Shown piece by piece: positions 1-8,543 of a stretch of DNA of 64,000 bases. Positions within the stretch are counted from its first letter, which is position 1, and each line of letters starts with the position of its first letter. Source of the stretch: Kitasatospora sp. NBC_01287 (lineage in GTDB: Bacteria; Actinomycetota; Actinomycetes; Streptomycetales; Streptomycetaceae). The stretch covers positions 1,860,001-1,924,000 of the forward strand of contig NZ_JAPEPB010000001.1 of NCBI RefSeq assembly GCF_026340565.1. The letters run 5' to 3'. The notes below the pieces were generated by a model. That model did not search any database, had not been told where the DNA came from, and saw nothing but the letters and a program-made list of their open reading frames with translations. The position numbers and the translations under genes were made by a program.

Positions 1-321
1 CCGCCGCGGCGCCGAGCGGCGGCGGTGGAACTGCTGACCAAGGCCGGGCTGGCCGGGGAGGAGCTGGCGGTTGCGGTCGAGGCGGCTCTGCTGTGCTTCG
101 CCGTCCGGGCGGAGCTGACCGGTGCACCGCCCCAGAACGCCGAGCAGACCCAGGTGGTGGGGATGGCGGACTTCGGCGCGGAGATCGCCTGGTTCCGGCG
201 GGTCGCAGCCATGACGCACGAGCCGGCCGTCGCCTCGGCGGTCCGAACCCTGTGCCTGACCGCCGGCATCACCACCGATGATGGCCCGCCCGTTCCGGAA
301 CCGGTCTCCTGGGCACCCTGA
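1..321 (+). CDS. Hypothetical protein, 3' part (5' end outside window)
   Basis: The reading frame is open from the first base and stops with TGA at 319-321, so the gene probably begins upstream of the window; a GTG at position 25 could also be a start. The visible residues are Ala/Glu/Val-rich and look helical, ending in a Pro-rich tail. I recognise no family. A strong hairpin follows directly, which supports this being the real 3' end of a gene. Function unknown. Confidence 0.5.
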   Translation, partial: PPRRRAAAVELLTKAGLAGEELAVAVEAALLCFAVRAELTGAPPQNAEQTQVVGMADFGAEIAWFRRVAAMTHEPAVASAVRTLCLTAGITTDDGPPVPEPVSWAP

Positions 322-332
322 CAGATCAGGAT

Positions 333-376
333 GATCGGCTCGCCGGGGCCGTGACGCGGGCCCCGGCGAGCCGATC
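333..376. terminator. Bidirectional hairpin terminator
   Basis: A perfect 18-bp inverted repeat (arms 333-350 and 359-376, 8-nt loop) lies between the stop of the plus-strand gene at 321 and the stop of the minus-strand Rpf-like gene at 383. It probably terminates both convergent genes. Confidence 0.85.
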
Positions 377-382
377 GGAGGC

Positions 383-1591
383 TCAGCCCTCGAACGCCGC
401 GGCGGAGATGGAGCTGATGTGGCCGTTGCCGTCCAGCAGCGCGACGCCGGTCCAGGTGCCGTTGGTGTTGCGCTGGTTGTCGTACACCTTGCCGGCCGCC
501 AGGGTCTGCACGTGCATGGTGCCGTCCGCCAGTCCGGCAGCCGAGACGCCGGTGATGTGGCCGTTGCCGTCCAGCAGCGCGACGCCGGCCCACGTGCCGT
601 TGGTGTTGCGCTGGTTGTCGTACACCTGGCCGGCCGCCAAGGTCTGCACGTGCATGGTGCCGTCCGCCAACCCGGCGGCGGAGATCGCGCTGACCTGCCC
701 ACCACCGTCCAGCAGCGCCGCACCGGTCCACGTGCCGTCAGGGTTGCGCTGGTCGTCGTACACCTTGCCGGCCGCCAAGGTCTGCACGTGCAGCGTCCCG
801 TCGGTCAGACCCGCGGCGGAGATCGCGCTGACCTGCCCACCACCGTCCAGCAGCGCCGCACCGGTCCACGTGCCGTCAGGGTTGCGCTGGTCGTCGTACA
901 CCTTGCCGGCCGCCAAGGTCTGCACGTGCATGGTGCCGTCCGCCAACCCGGCGGCGGAGATCGCGCTGACCTGCCCACCACCGTCCAGCAGCGCCGCACC
1001 GGTCCACGTGCCGTCAGGGTTGCGCTGGTCGTCATACACCTTGCCACCGGCCAGCGTGTCGACGTGGAACGTACCGTCGGTCAGCGCCGCGGTCGCGATC
1101 TGGGTGATCTGACCGTTGCCGTCCAACAGCGACACCCCACCCCAACTACCATCCGCGTTACGCTGGTTGTCGTACACATCGCCGTTCACCAACGTGTCCA
1201 CCCGCATCGGGAACGGGTCGGTGTGGTCGGCACCGAGAGCATACTGGCGGCCACAGTTGGGCCACCCACTCTGCTGGCCCTGAACAGCCAGCACCTTCTG
1301 GGCGATGATGATCTGCTGCGCCTCGGTGGCCAGGTTGGCAGTCGGCGCGTAATGCTGCCCGCCGTACGCGTTCCAGGTGGGGGCGTCGAACTGCAGGCCA
1401 CCGTAGTAGGTCACTCCGCCGAGCGTATCGACGATGCTCCAGTTCCCGCTGCTCTCACAGGACGCGACCTTCTCCCAGGTGCCGACAGAAGCCGCATACG
1501 CCGAGTCGGCCACAGCGGCGGTCCAGGAGAGTGCGGCGGCGGTGACAGCCAGGGCTACGGCAAGACGGCGTTTGCGAGGATACGTTGGCAA
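383..1591 (-). CDS. Secreted Rpf-like transglycosylase with six-repeat C-terminal domain
   Basis: A 402-residue secreted protein. A TTG start is chosen at 1591 because GGAG lies 8 nt upstream; the frame stays open further upstream, but that part only overlaps the next gene's repeats. Residues 1-34 look like a signal peptide (Arg/Lys-rich, then hydrophobic, Ala-x-Ala end). Residues 38-116 match the resuscitation-promoting-factor/transglycosylase fold: WEKVASCESSGNW with the presumed catalytic Glu46, then YYGGLQF and W-x-A-YGG, and Cys45 and Cys113 as the likely disulfide. Family knowledge: such domains cleave peptidoglycan glycan strands and promote growth resumption. Residues 129-402 are six 46-residue repeats shared with the next two genes upstream. 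It is last in the transcription order, 31 bp after the DUF1906 gene. The final residues (AAAFEG) differ from the other two copies. Confidence 0.88.
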   Translation of the reverse strand: MPTYPRKRRLAVALAVTAAALSWTAAVADSAYAASVGTWEKVASCESSGNWSIVDTLGGVTYYGGLQFDAPTWNAYGGQHYAPTANLATEAQQIIIAQKVLAVQGQQSGWPNCGRQYALGADHTDPFPMRVDTLVNGDVYDNQRNADGSWGGVSLLDGNGQITQIATAALTDGTFHVDTLAGGKVYDDQRNPDGTWTGAALLDGGGQVSAISAAGLADGTMHVQTLAAGKVYDDQRNPDGTWTGAALLDGGGQVSAISAAGLTDGTLHVQTLAAGKVYDDQRNPDGTWTGAALLDGGGQVSAISAAGLADGTMHVQTLAAGQVYDNQRNTNGTWAGVALLDGNGHITGVSAAGLADGTMHVQTLAAGKVYDNQRNTNGTWTGVALLDGNGHISSISAAAFEG

Positions 1592-4500
1592 GGCTGTGAC
1601 TCCGGAGGTCGATGGGTCGGGGCTATTCGCCGAAGCCTGCGGCGGAGATGGAGCTGATGTGGCCGTTGCCGTCCAGCAGCGCGACGCCGGTCCAGGTGCC
1701 GTTGGTGTTGCGCTGGTTGTCGTACACCTTGCCGGCCGCCAGAGTCTGCACGTGCATGGTGCCGTCCGCCAGTCCGGCAGCCGAGACGCCGGTGATGTGG
1801 CCGTTGCCGTCCAGCAGCGCGACGCCGGCCCACGTGCCGTTGGTGTTGCGCTGGTTGTCGTACACCTGGCCGGCCGCCAAGGTCTGCACGTGCATGGTGC
1901 CGTCCGCCAACCCGGCGGCGGAGATCGCGCTGACCTGCCCACCACCGTCCAGCAGCGCCGCACCGGTCCACGTGCCGTCAGGGTTGCGCTGGTCGTCGTA
2001 CACCTTGCCGGCCGCCAAGGTCTGCACGTGCAGCGTCCCGTCGGTCAGACCCGCGGCGGAGATCGCGCTGACCTGCCCACCACCGTCCAGCAGCGCCGCA
2101 CCGGTCCACGTGCCGTCAGGGTTGCGCTGGTCGTCGTACACCTTGCCGGCCGCCAAGGTCTGCACGTGCATGGTGCCGTCCGCCAACCCGGCGGCGGAGA
2201 TCGCGCTGACCTGCCCACCACCGTCCAGCAGCGCCGCACCGGTCCACGTGCCGTCAGGGTTGCGCTGGTCGTCATACACCTTGCCACCGGCCAGCGTGTC
2301 GACGTGGAACGTACCGTCGGTCAGCGCCGCGGTCGCGATCTGGGTGATCTGACCGTTGCCGTCCAACAGCGACACCCCACCCCAACTACCATCCGCGTTA
2401 CGCTGGTTGTCGTACACATCGCCGTTCACCAACGTATCCACCCGCATGATCGCCGGTAACTGCACGGCAGAACCCGACGCGACGTCCAGGTAGTCGGTGT
2501 CGACGCTGATCGTGACGCCGCCGTAGTTCTGGGTGACGTTGCCCCGGTACTGGTGGATGCGTTGATGGTTGGACCAGAGCGAGGAGGCGATCGCCGGCTC
2601 GTTGGTGTCCGCGTTGCCGTTCCAGTTCGCGTCCCAGATCACGTCCGGCATGGTGTAGTTACTCGCGTTGTTGGCCAGGTCGACGATGCCGGAGGAGGCA
2701 CTGGAGTAGGCACCGGAGCGGTAGCCGCGGGCGTGCAGCTCGGTCGTCCAGGCCGACAGGTAGCTCAGCACCGCGCCGCGGTAGCCGGAGCTGTACTGCT
2801 CCATGTCGTCGTAGATCGTCGAGCCGGGGCCGAAGCCGAGCGCGGCGGCCTGGTTGATCGCGTCGTCTGCCGACGCGGTCCCCTGACCCGCGGGGTCGGT
2901 GATGGCGCTGGCCTGGGTACCCACGTAGGTGGGGATGAAGTGCCAGCCCGCCGCGGCCTGCTGTTGAACCCAACCGGCCGTCAGCGCGGGCTGGGAGCAG
3001 CTTCGGCCGCCGCCGATGTAGATTCCCACTGCGCGGTACGGCGACGACCCCAGCCACGCACTCATGGCACTCGAGTTTGGGGCCGTGCAGGTGTCGAAGC
3101 CGTAGCCGGTATAGTCGGTGCTGGAGTTGGCTGCTACGGCCGTGAGGTCGGGGGCCACCGGAGCGGCGGCAACCCGGCTGTGACTCGCAGTGGTGGTCGG
3201 CTGGGCCAGTCCGGCCTGCCGCAGGATGTCCTGCACCAGGGTGCGATCACCGGCGTAGGTCGCGGTAACGGCGAGCCGGGGTGCGACGGCGTCGAGCTCG
3301 TCGGCGGGGCTGTTGTCCGTGGTGACGACGGTGGTGCCGGCGTCACTCCGGGGCGCGACGAGCAGGGCCTCGGTGCGGCCGGAGAGGTGGCTCGGACAGT
3401 CCTGAGTCGTGCTCGGGGTGCCGAGGTAGACGGTGTGCTGGTCGAAGCGCACACAGCGGGACGGATCGTGTGCCAGGTCGACGACCTGCCAGTCACCCGG
3501 AACCTGGAAGTGGTAGCCGAGGTAGGACACCGCCTTGGTCTCGCCGCTCGGGGCGGCGTGGGCCACTCCGGCGACGGAGGCCATCGTCGCGAGAGTGGCG
3601 CCGAAGGTCAGAACTGCTTTCCATGGATTGAGCCTTGGCCGATTCGACAAGGTCCGGTCTCCTTCTGCACAGTCGTCGGATCAGGTGCTTCGAACATTGA
3701 GTGGCCGCCGAATGTCAGGCGGTACAACGGAGCCGGCGGGCGGCCGAGGTGACCGGACCGCCCTCCGGCTCCGGGATGCCGACCGGCCTCGGCCTCAAGC
3801 CGGGCCGCCAGCGGCGGGATTCAACTGGTCGGGGCTATTCGCCGAAGCCTGCGGCGGAGATGGAGCTGATGTGGCCGTTGCCGTCCAGCAGCGCGACGCC
3901 GGTCCAGGTGCCGTTGGTGTTGCGCTGGTTGTCGTACACCTTGCCGGCCGCCAGGGTCTGCACGTGCATGGTGCCGTCCGCCAGTCCGGCAGCCGAGACG
4001 CCGGTGATGTGGCCGTTGCCGTCCAGCAGCGCCGCACCGGTCCACGTGCCGTTGGTGTTGCGCTGGTTGTCGTACACCTGGCCGGCCGCCAGGGTCTGCA
4101 CGTGCATGGTGCCGTCCGCCAACCCGGCGGCGGAGATCGCGCTGACCTGCCCACCACCGTCCAGCAGCGCCGCACCGGTCCACGTGCCGTCAGGGTTGCG
4201 CTGGTCGTCGTACACCTTGCCGGCCGCCAAGGTCTGCACGTGCAGCGTCCCGTCGGTCAGACCCGCGGCGGAGATCGCGCTGACCTGCCCACCACCGTCC
4301 AGCAGCGCCGCACCGGTCCACGTGCCGTCGGTGTTGCGCTGGTTGTCGTACACCTTGCCGGCCGCCAAGGTCTGCACGTGCATGGTGCCGTCCGCCAACC
4401 CGGCGGCGGAGATCGCGCTGACCTGCCCACCACCGTCCAGCAGCGCCGCACCGGTCCACGTGCCGTCAGGGTTGCGCTGGTCGTCATACACCTTGCCACC

Positions 4501-4659
4501 GGCCAGCGTGTCGACGTGGAACGTACCGTCGGTCAGCGCCGCGGTCGCGATCTGGGTGATCTGACCGTTGCCGTCCAACAGCGACACCCCACCCCAACTA
4601 CCATCCGCGTTACGCTGGTTGTCGTACACATCGCCGTTCACCAACGTATCCACCCGCAT
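386..4659 (-). repeat. Three nearly identical copies of an ~820-bp six-repeat module
   Basis: The 3' parts of three consecutive genes (386-1207, 1626-2447, 3838-4659) encode the same six tandem units of about 46 residues. Each unit follows the pattern H-V-x-T-L-A-x-G-K-V-Y-D-x-Q-R-N, then GTW-x-G, LLDG, and IS-A-A-G-L-x-DGT. The copies differ at only scattered bases, so recent duplication or gene conversion is likely. The unit layout resembles PLL/tectonin-type lectin propeller blades; this is inference from pattern, not a database match. A six-bladed propeller that binds wall or surface sugars would fit. Confidence 0.85.
1623..3650 (-). CDS. Secreted DUF1906 (glycoside hydrolase-like) protein with six-repeat domain
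   Basis: 675 residues. The TTG start has AAGGAG 8 nt upstream. Residues 1-32 form a signal peptide ending AHA. Residues about 40-170 are a region I cannot place. Residues 181-392 match the DUF1906 / Rv2525c-like glycoside-hydrolase-like fold: GYGFDTCTAP at 182-191, RAVGIYIGG, WHFIPTYVG, IYDDMEQY at 279-286, and IHQY before VDTDYLD. By analogy with GH25-type barrels Asp186 and Glu284 are the candidate catalytic acids; activity on peptidoglycan is inferred. Residues 401-675 are the shared repeat domain. It sits between the CHAP gene (184 bp upstream) and the Rpf-like gene (31 bp downstream), all on one strand, so a common role in cell-wall turnover is likely. Confidence 0.88.
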   Translation of the reverse strand: MSNRPRLNPWKAVLTFGATLATMASVAGVAHAAPSGETKAVSYLGYHFQVPGDWQVVDLAHDPSRCVRFDQHTVYLGTPSTTQDCPSHLSGRTEALLVAPRSDAGTTVVTTDNSPADELDAVAPRLAVTATYAGDRTLVQDILRQAGLAQPTTTASHSRVAAAPVAPDLTAVAANSSTDYTGYGFDTCTAPNSSAMSAWLGSSPYRAVGIYIGGGRSCSQPALTAGWVQQQAAAGWHFIPTYVGTQASAITDPAGQGTASADDAINQAAALGFGPGSTIYDDMEQYSSGYRGAVLSYLSAWTTELHARGYRSGAYSSASSGIVDLANNASNYTMPDVIWDANWNGNADTNEPAIASSLWSNHQRIHQYRGNVTQNYGGVTISVDTDYLDVASGSAVQLPAIMRVDTLVNGDVYDNQRNADGSWGGVSLLDGNGQITQIATAALTDGTFHVDTLAGGKVYDDQRNPDGTWTGAALLDGGGQVSAISAAGLADGTMHVQTLAAGKVYDDQRNPDGTWTGAALLDGGGQVSAISAAGLTDGTLHVQTLAAGKVYDDQRNPDGTWTGAALLDGGGQVSAISAAGLADGTMHVQTLAAGQVYDNQRNTNGTWAGVALLDGNGHITGVSAAGLADGTMHVQTLAAGKVYDNQRNTNGTWTGVALLDGNGHISSISAAGFGE

Positions 4660-5268
4660 GATCGCCGGTAACTGCACGCCGACCGGCTTGGCGTACCCCT
4701 GGAGGTCAACGGCATACCCGTGACTGGTCCACTCGTCAGCACCGACCGTGCCGGGCATGTTCGTGTCCGGCGACACGATGCCATCCTGGTTTCCGCCGAT
4801 CCAGTCGATCGTGCCATTGGCGTGCACGGCGGTGACGATGGCGACGTGGTCAAAGTTCGTACCGCTGAAGGAGTTCGGGTGGAAGAACACCGCGTCGCCG
4901 ACCTGCGGAGTGGCGGACAGGCCGCCGTCATAGTCGTTGGCGTAGTCTCGGAAGCTGTTGGCCAGGTCGTTGAGGACACCCAGGTTCTGCACGCCATTCT
5001 GGGCCCAGACCCACCCGGCGAAGTCGGCGCACCAGGCTTGGGCCTCTTTTCCGCCGCTGCCGCAGGAGGAGTTCTGACCGCTGCCCGGGGCGTAGTAGCC
5101 AGCGCCGCCGTTGCCGCAGGGGCCGCTGCCCAGCTGCCCGGAAGCCGTGTTCACGATGCCGCTCACTCCGGAGGCGTGGGCCGTGCCGGCGGAGAGCAGG
5201 CTGAGAGTTGCCGCAGCCAGTGCGGTCGCGGTGCCAACCGCGCTGAAACGCTTGACCTTCTTTGACAC
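3835..5268 (-). CDS. Secreted CHAP-domain peptidase/amidase with six-repeat domain
   Basis: 477 residues with a GTG start preceded by AAGGAG at 5-nt spacing. Residues 1-32 are a signal peptide (KKVKR, hydrophobic core, AHA). Residues about 34-195 form a CHAP domain: catalytic Cys80 in QAWCADFAGWVW, GDAVFFHP, His141 in DHVAIVT and Asn160 in IDWIGGN. Family knowledge: CHAP enzymes cut peptidoglycan cross-bridges or the amide bond to MurNAc. Residues 204-477 are the six-repeat domain shared with the two downstream genes, joined through the same LPAIM-like linker seen in the DUF1906 protein. First of the three enzyme genes, 73 bp after the lipoprotein gene. Confidence 0.9.
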   Translation of the reverse strand: MSKKVKRFSAVGTATALAAATLSLLSAGTAHASGVSGIVNTASGQLGSGPCGNGGAGYYAPGSGQNSSCGSGGKEAQAWCADFAGWVWAQNGVQNLGVLNDLANSFRDYANDYDGGLSATPQVGDAVFFHPNSFSGTNFDHVAIVTAVHANGTIDWIGGNQDGIVSPDTNMPGTVGADEWTSHGYAVDLQGYAKPVGVQLPAIMRVDTLVNGDVYDNQRNADGSWGGVSLLDGNGQITQIATAALTDGTFHVDTLAGGKVYDDQRNPDGTWTGAALLDGGGQVSAISAAGLADGTMHVQTLAAGKVYDNQRNTDGTWTGAALLDGGGQVSAISAAGLTDGTLHVQTLAAGKVYDDQRNPDGTWTGAALLDGGGQVSAISAAGLADGTMHVQTLAAGQVYDNQRNTNGTWTGAALLDGNGHITGVSAAGLADGTMHVQTLAAGKVYDNQRNTNGTWTGVALLDGNGHISSISAAGFGE

Positions 5269-5341
5269 GTGAGCTCCTTGACGAGGAATCGTGAGGATTA
5301 CGGTGAGATGAGGACTTGTACGGGCCCGGTCCGCGGGTCAG

Positions 5342-6109
5342 TCAGGCAGCAGCCACCCGCACGGACTGGGAGAGGGCCGCAAGCTGACTGCCGTCAGCCC
5401 CGAGGAGGTAGAAGTACGACTGCAGGCCCTGCGGCTGTGACCCGGCCGACACCGAGATCCGGTAGTGGACCGTCAGCGAGCCACCGGCCGGAATGCTGAA
5501 CGGCGTCTTTCCGTTGGCACCGACAGGAGCTGAGCCAACGTCAGATGCTGGTGCGGACACCCAGCGACCGGTTCCCGGGTCAAGGCGCTCGACGGCGGTC
5601 GTGACCGCGCTCCCGGTCAGCTGGAACAGCGGCGATACCGATGGCACCGCGCTTCCGGTGTCGTCAGTGAGCACGACGGAGAACTCGACGGGGCCGGCTC
5701 CAATGACCAAGGTGGCCGGCAGCTCGGCGAGTCGGACCTCAACCTGGCCAGGACGTGCCGCCCCGGCGGACGTTGAGGGTCCGGTCGAGACAGAAGCTGT
5801 CGGTACGGCAGACGCCGCAGGGATGTGGCTCTGAGGCGTGCCGGAAGCCGCCGGGGGTGACCCAACCGCTGCACCCGGGGGCACTTGGGCTGCCGCAGCA
5901 AGCCGCTGTGGCGCAGCGCTGCTGGTGACCCCGAGCTCGTCCGTGGTTCCAGGTGCCACGGACGACTTCGGCACGGCCGAGACGCTTGGCAGCTCCACCG
6001 CGGCACGGTGGCGCCCTGACGCGTGACCGCACCCGGACGCCGCGAGTGCGACGGCAGCCACGACCACAGCGAGCGCGATGACGGCAGGTCGGCGTGGGGC
6101 ACTGGGCAT
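5342..6109 (-). CDS. Putative secreted lipoprotein
   Basis: 255 residues; ATG with GAGGAG upstream. The N-terminus (three Arg, hydrophobic stretch, AASGC with Cys27) is a lipoprotein signal. Residues 30-130 are Ser/Ala/Pro-rich and probably a flexible wall-spanning linker. Residues about 130-255 look like a beta-rich immunoglobulin-like domain: acidic and hydrophobic alternation, SVVLTDDTG, then SIPAGGSLTVHYRI. I do not recognise a named family. It is the first gene of the minus-strand run that continues with three wall hydrolases, so it may be a surface partner of these enzymes; that is inference from position only. Confidence 0.7.
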   Translation of the reverse strand: MPSAPRRPAVIALAVVVAAVALAASGCGHASGRHRAAVELPSVSAVPKSSVAPGTTDELGVTSSAAPQRLAAAAQVPPGAAVGSPPAASGTPQSHIPAASAVPTASVSTGPSTSAGAARPGQVEVRLAELPATLVIGAGPVEFSVVLTDDTGSAVPSVSPLFQLTGSAVTTAVERLDPGTGRWVSAPASDVGSAPVGANGKTPFSIPAGGSLTVHYRISVSAGSQPQGLQSYFYLLGADGSQLAALSQSVRVAAA

Positions 6110-6594
6110 GGCGATATCTCCTCGGGTTCCCTTGGCGATGTGCGCGCTCGACCGACCAAGCAGTGAATTGACGGCATGACGAAGAACGCCATGGGTGTCA
6201 CGCGACGCGGTGGCATGGGAAATGCCCCTGCCTCAACGGCCGGGATCAGCCTGGATCGGATTCCGGACGGACCGTCAGGAGACTTAGCAGGTGAGCCGAT
6301 CCGCTTCTCTCATCGTTGCTTTCGACGAGCAACGGATGTCATCTTTGCCGCCACTCGAACAGAGTGTCAACCATAAAGTGAAGACCGCAGGCCCGCCTGA
6401 TGGGATAAGAATGCCCATCAAGACTGATAATTTAGGACATATGTCACCGGCCTGACGCCCGAGACCCTGCCGATCTTTCACTTCGTTGAATATCTGGGAC
6501 CGTCAGGCGAAGTTGCGCCGGATTGCCGGACATGTCGGCAACAGCTGAAATCGGGCTCTTCTGACTGATGTGCGGGGTATGTTGGAGGAAGTTG
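6110..6594. other. Intergenic region with A/T-rich segment
   Basis: No convincing gene. About 6340-6480 is clearly richer in A/T than the rest of the window and may hold the promoter of the minus-strand lipoprotein/hydrolase cluster or mark the edge of transferred DNA. The stretch borders the transposase scraps that follow. Confidence 0.4.
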
Positions 6595-6777
6595 GCGTCC
6601 CGGCGGTGTCGGGCGTTCGCCCCCAAGGGTGAGCATGACGAGGGTGATGACCGCGTCGGCGGTGCGGAAGCCCAAACCGCGGCGGATGATCAGTCTCGTC
6701 TTGGTTTTGATGGACTCGATCAGCCCGTTCGACAGCCTCTCGACCGAGGCGTTGACGATGGCCTCGCGGTGGCGGCA
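6595..6777 (-). pseudogene. ISL3-family transposase C-terminal fragment
   Basis: About 60 codons read as the conserved end of ISL3-type transposases: SNGLIESIKTKTRLI, then GFRTADAVITLVMLTLGG and a Pro-rich end. The rest of the transposase, including the DDE core, is absent, and the frame runs on into unrelated sequence on both sides. A dead remnant. Confidence 0.65.
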
Positions 6778-6784
6778 GACCCGG

Positions 6785-6962
6785 CATGCCCGAGCGCCGC
6801 ACCCACGACTACCTGCGCACGGTCTCACCACCCTCTTCGCCGCCTTCGACGTCACCACCGGCGAAGTCATCAGCTCCCTGCACTGCCGGCACCGCGCGGC
6901 GGAGTTCAAGAAGCTCCTCGTCAAGACCGACCGGCAGGTCCCCGACGGCCTCGATATCCGGA
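6785..6962 (+). pseudogene. IS630-family transposase fragment
   Basis: In one frame about 50 codons read HGLTTLFAAFDVTTGEVIS, then H-R-A-A-EFKKLL and VPDGLDI, the middle of an IS630-type DDE transposase. The preceding THDYLR motif lies in another frame, so there is a frameshift. N- and C-terminal parts are missing. It abuts the ISL3 scrap on the opposite strand. Confidence 0.6.
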
Positions 6963-7031
6963 CGAGTGCCTATCCGGCTCAGCGCTCATCTTTCAGACCG
7001 CTGCTGCTCTCAGCTGCCGTAAGCTTGATTT

Positions 7032-8481
7032 TTAAGCTGCGGCTGCGATCTTGGTGAGGTGGCCTTCGAGCGTGGGTTCGCGTTTGATGGTCTTCCCGAC
7101 GTCGTAACGGGGCGTCTGCCTGCGATTCTTCGTGCCAGGTGGGCGGCCGGGGCCTGGGTGTGCCGGTTGTGGCACGGCTGCGGGGCAGGGCGTCTTCGCG
7201 CGGATGTTGCGGAACCCGCGCCGGACCCGGGCGAGCGTGAGCCTGTTCGGCGGCGCGGGCTTCTCCCAGGGCCGGCGCAGGTCTTCGGCGAGGGGCCGGG
7301 CGAGGCGGAGCTGGGTGTGCGCGACGATGATCAGCCAGGTCCAGAGGTCTGCGGTGTCGGGGCGGCGGATCTTCGGGGTCGTCCATCCGAGTGTCTGCTT
7401 GACCGGCCTGAAGGTGTGTTCAAGGTCGAATCTGCGCAGGAACGTGCGCCGGATCCGGTCCAGGTGTTCCGCGTCGATGCCAACGGCGGAGGACCACAGC
7501 CATAGCGGTCTCGCGACCCTGTCCCCGGGCAGGTGGTCGACCTTGAGACGGATCAACGTGCCGCGGATCAACGGGATTTCACCCTCGTGGTCCAGCCACG
7601 GGCCGCGCTTTTGCAGCCGCTGGTGCATCCGGTCCCACGCGCGGGCCTCGGCCTTCCCGTAGCGGGTGGTGTCCGTGCTGGTGGTGACCTCAGGATCGTG
7701 CCAGCTGTCGGGCTTGGCGAAGGTGAAGACGCCGCCGTGCCGGCGCGGACGCCCACCCTTGGGGCCGGAGCGGGCCTCACCCGGGTCGCGGAGCATGACC
7801 CGGTCCGAGCGCAGCCGGCCGATCACCTCGACCGGCAGGTCCGCGAGCACGTAGGCCAGGCGGGTCACGTCGTAGCCGGCGTCCATCACGATGAGGATGT
7901 CCGGATCGCCCCGGCGCCAATGGCCTGCCGCGATGATGCGGTCGACGACCTCGCGCAGTTGGGCCGCGGTGACGGCGGTCGCGTCGTCGGCGGGTCCCAG
8001 CCGGACCGCGTCCAGCAGCCCGACCCAGGACGTGCGCCCGGAACTCCAGGGCCGCGACGAAGGAGTACGGCCAGCCGGGGACGAACTGGTCCGCGCTCCG
8101 GCCGCGGCCGTAGACGTGGCAGAACAGGCGCTCGTCGCTGGTCGGAGCGTCGGGGCGGAGCCAGTTGGAGACGTCCACCGCCAGGCCGATGCGCCCGTCC
8201 GCGAGCCGTGGCAGCGGGAGACCGGCCAGGGTGCGACGCAGCCGCGTCGGCTCCAGCCAGCCCCGGTCCAGCGCCTGGTACATCGCACCGTGCCCGCGCC
8301 GGTGCTCAAGGGCGAGCGACAACTCGACCAGCGTCTTCACCGGCCCGTCCGCGCACAGCACCGCGTCCGTCAGCTCGAAGAGCACGTCGGCACGGGTGTA
8401 CAGACAGTCGTAGAACTCAACCCGAAAGCGGGACAACACACCCAACGCCTCGCCTACGGGCGGGCCGAGAGGGAAACTCAT
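7032..8481 (-). pseudogene. DDE transposase (NF041680-like) with a single frameshift
   Basis: Two overlapping frames together give a full transposase of about 480 residues. The N-terminal part (from ATG at 8481) has FRVEFYDCLYTRADVLFEL, LCADGPVKTLVEL and AVDVSNWLRPDAPT. The C-terminal part has AVRLGPADDATAVTAAQLRE, ILIVMDAGYDVTRLA, DHEGEIPLIRGTLIRLK, FDLEHTFRPVKQTLGW and GPGRPPGTKNRR. The frame changes by one base near 8035-8045, between VAALE and SGRTSWVGLLDA, where one base too many or a sequencing error would explain it. Apart from that the sequence is well conserved, so inactivation is recent. I recall this family as NF041680; the name is from memory. Confidence 0.75.
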
Positions 8482-8543
8482 ACCTGCGTTCCGCGTAATT
8501 CAGCGGCCTGGAGGATTGAACCGCCCCGGGTTCGGTGGAGAGC

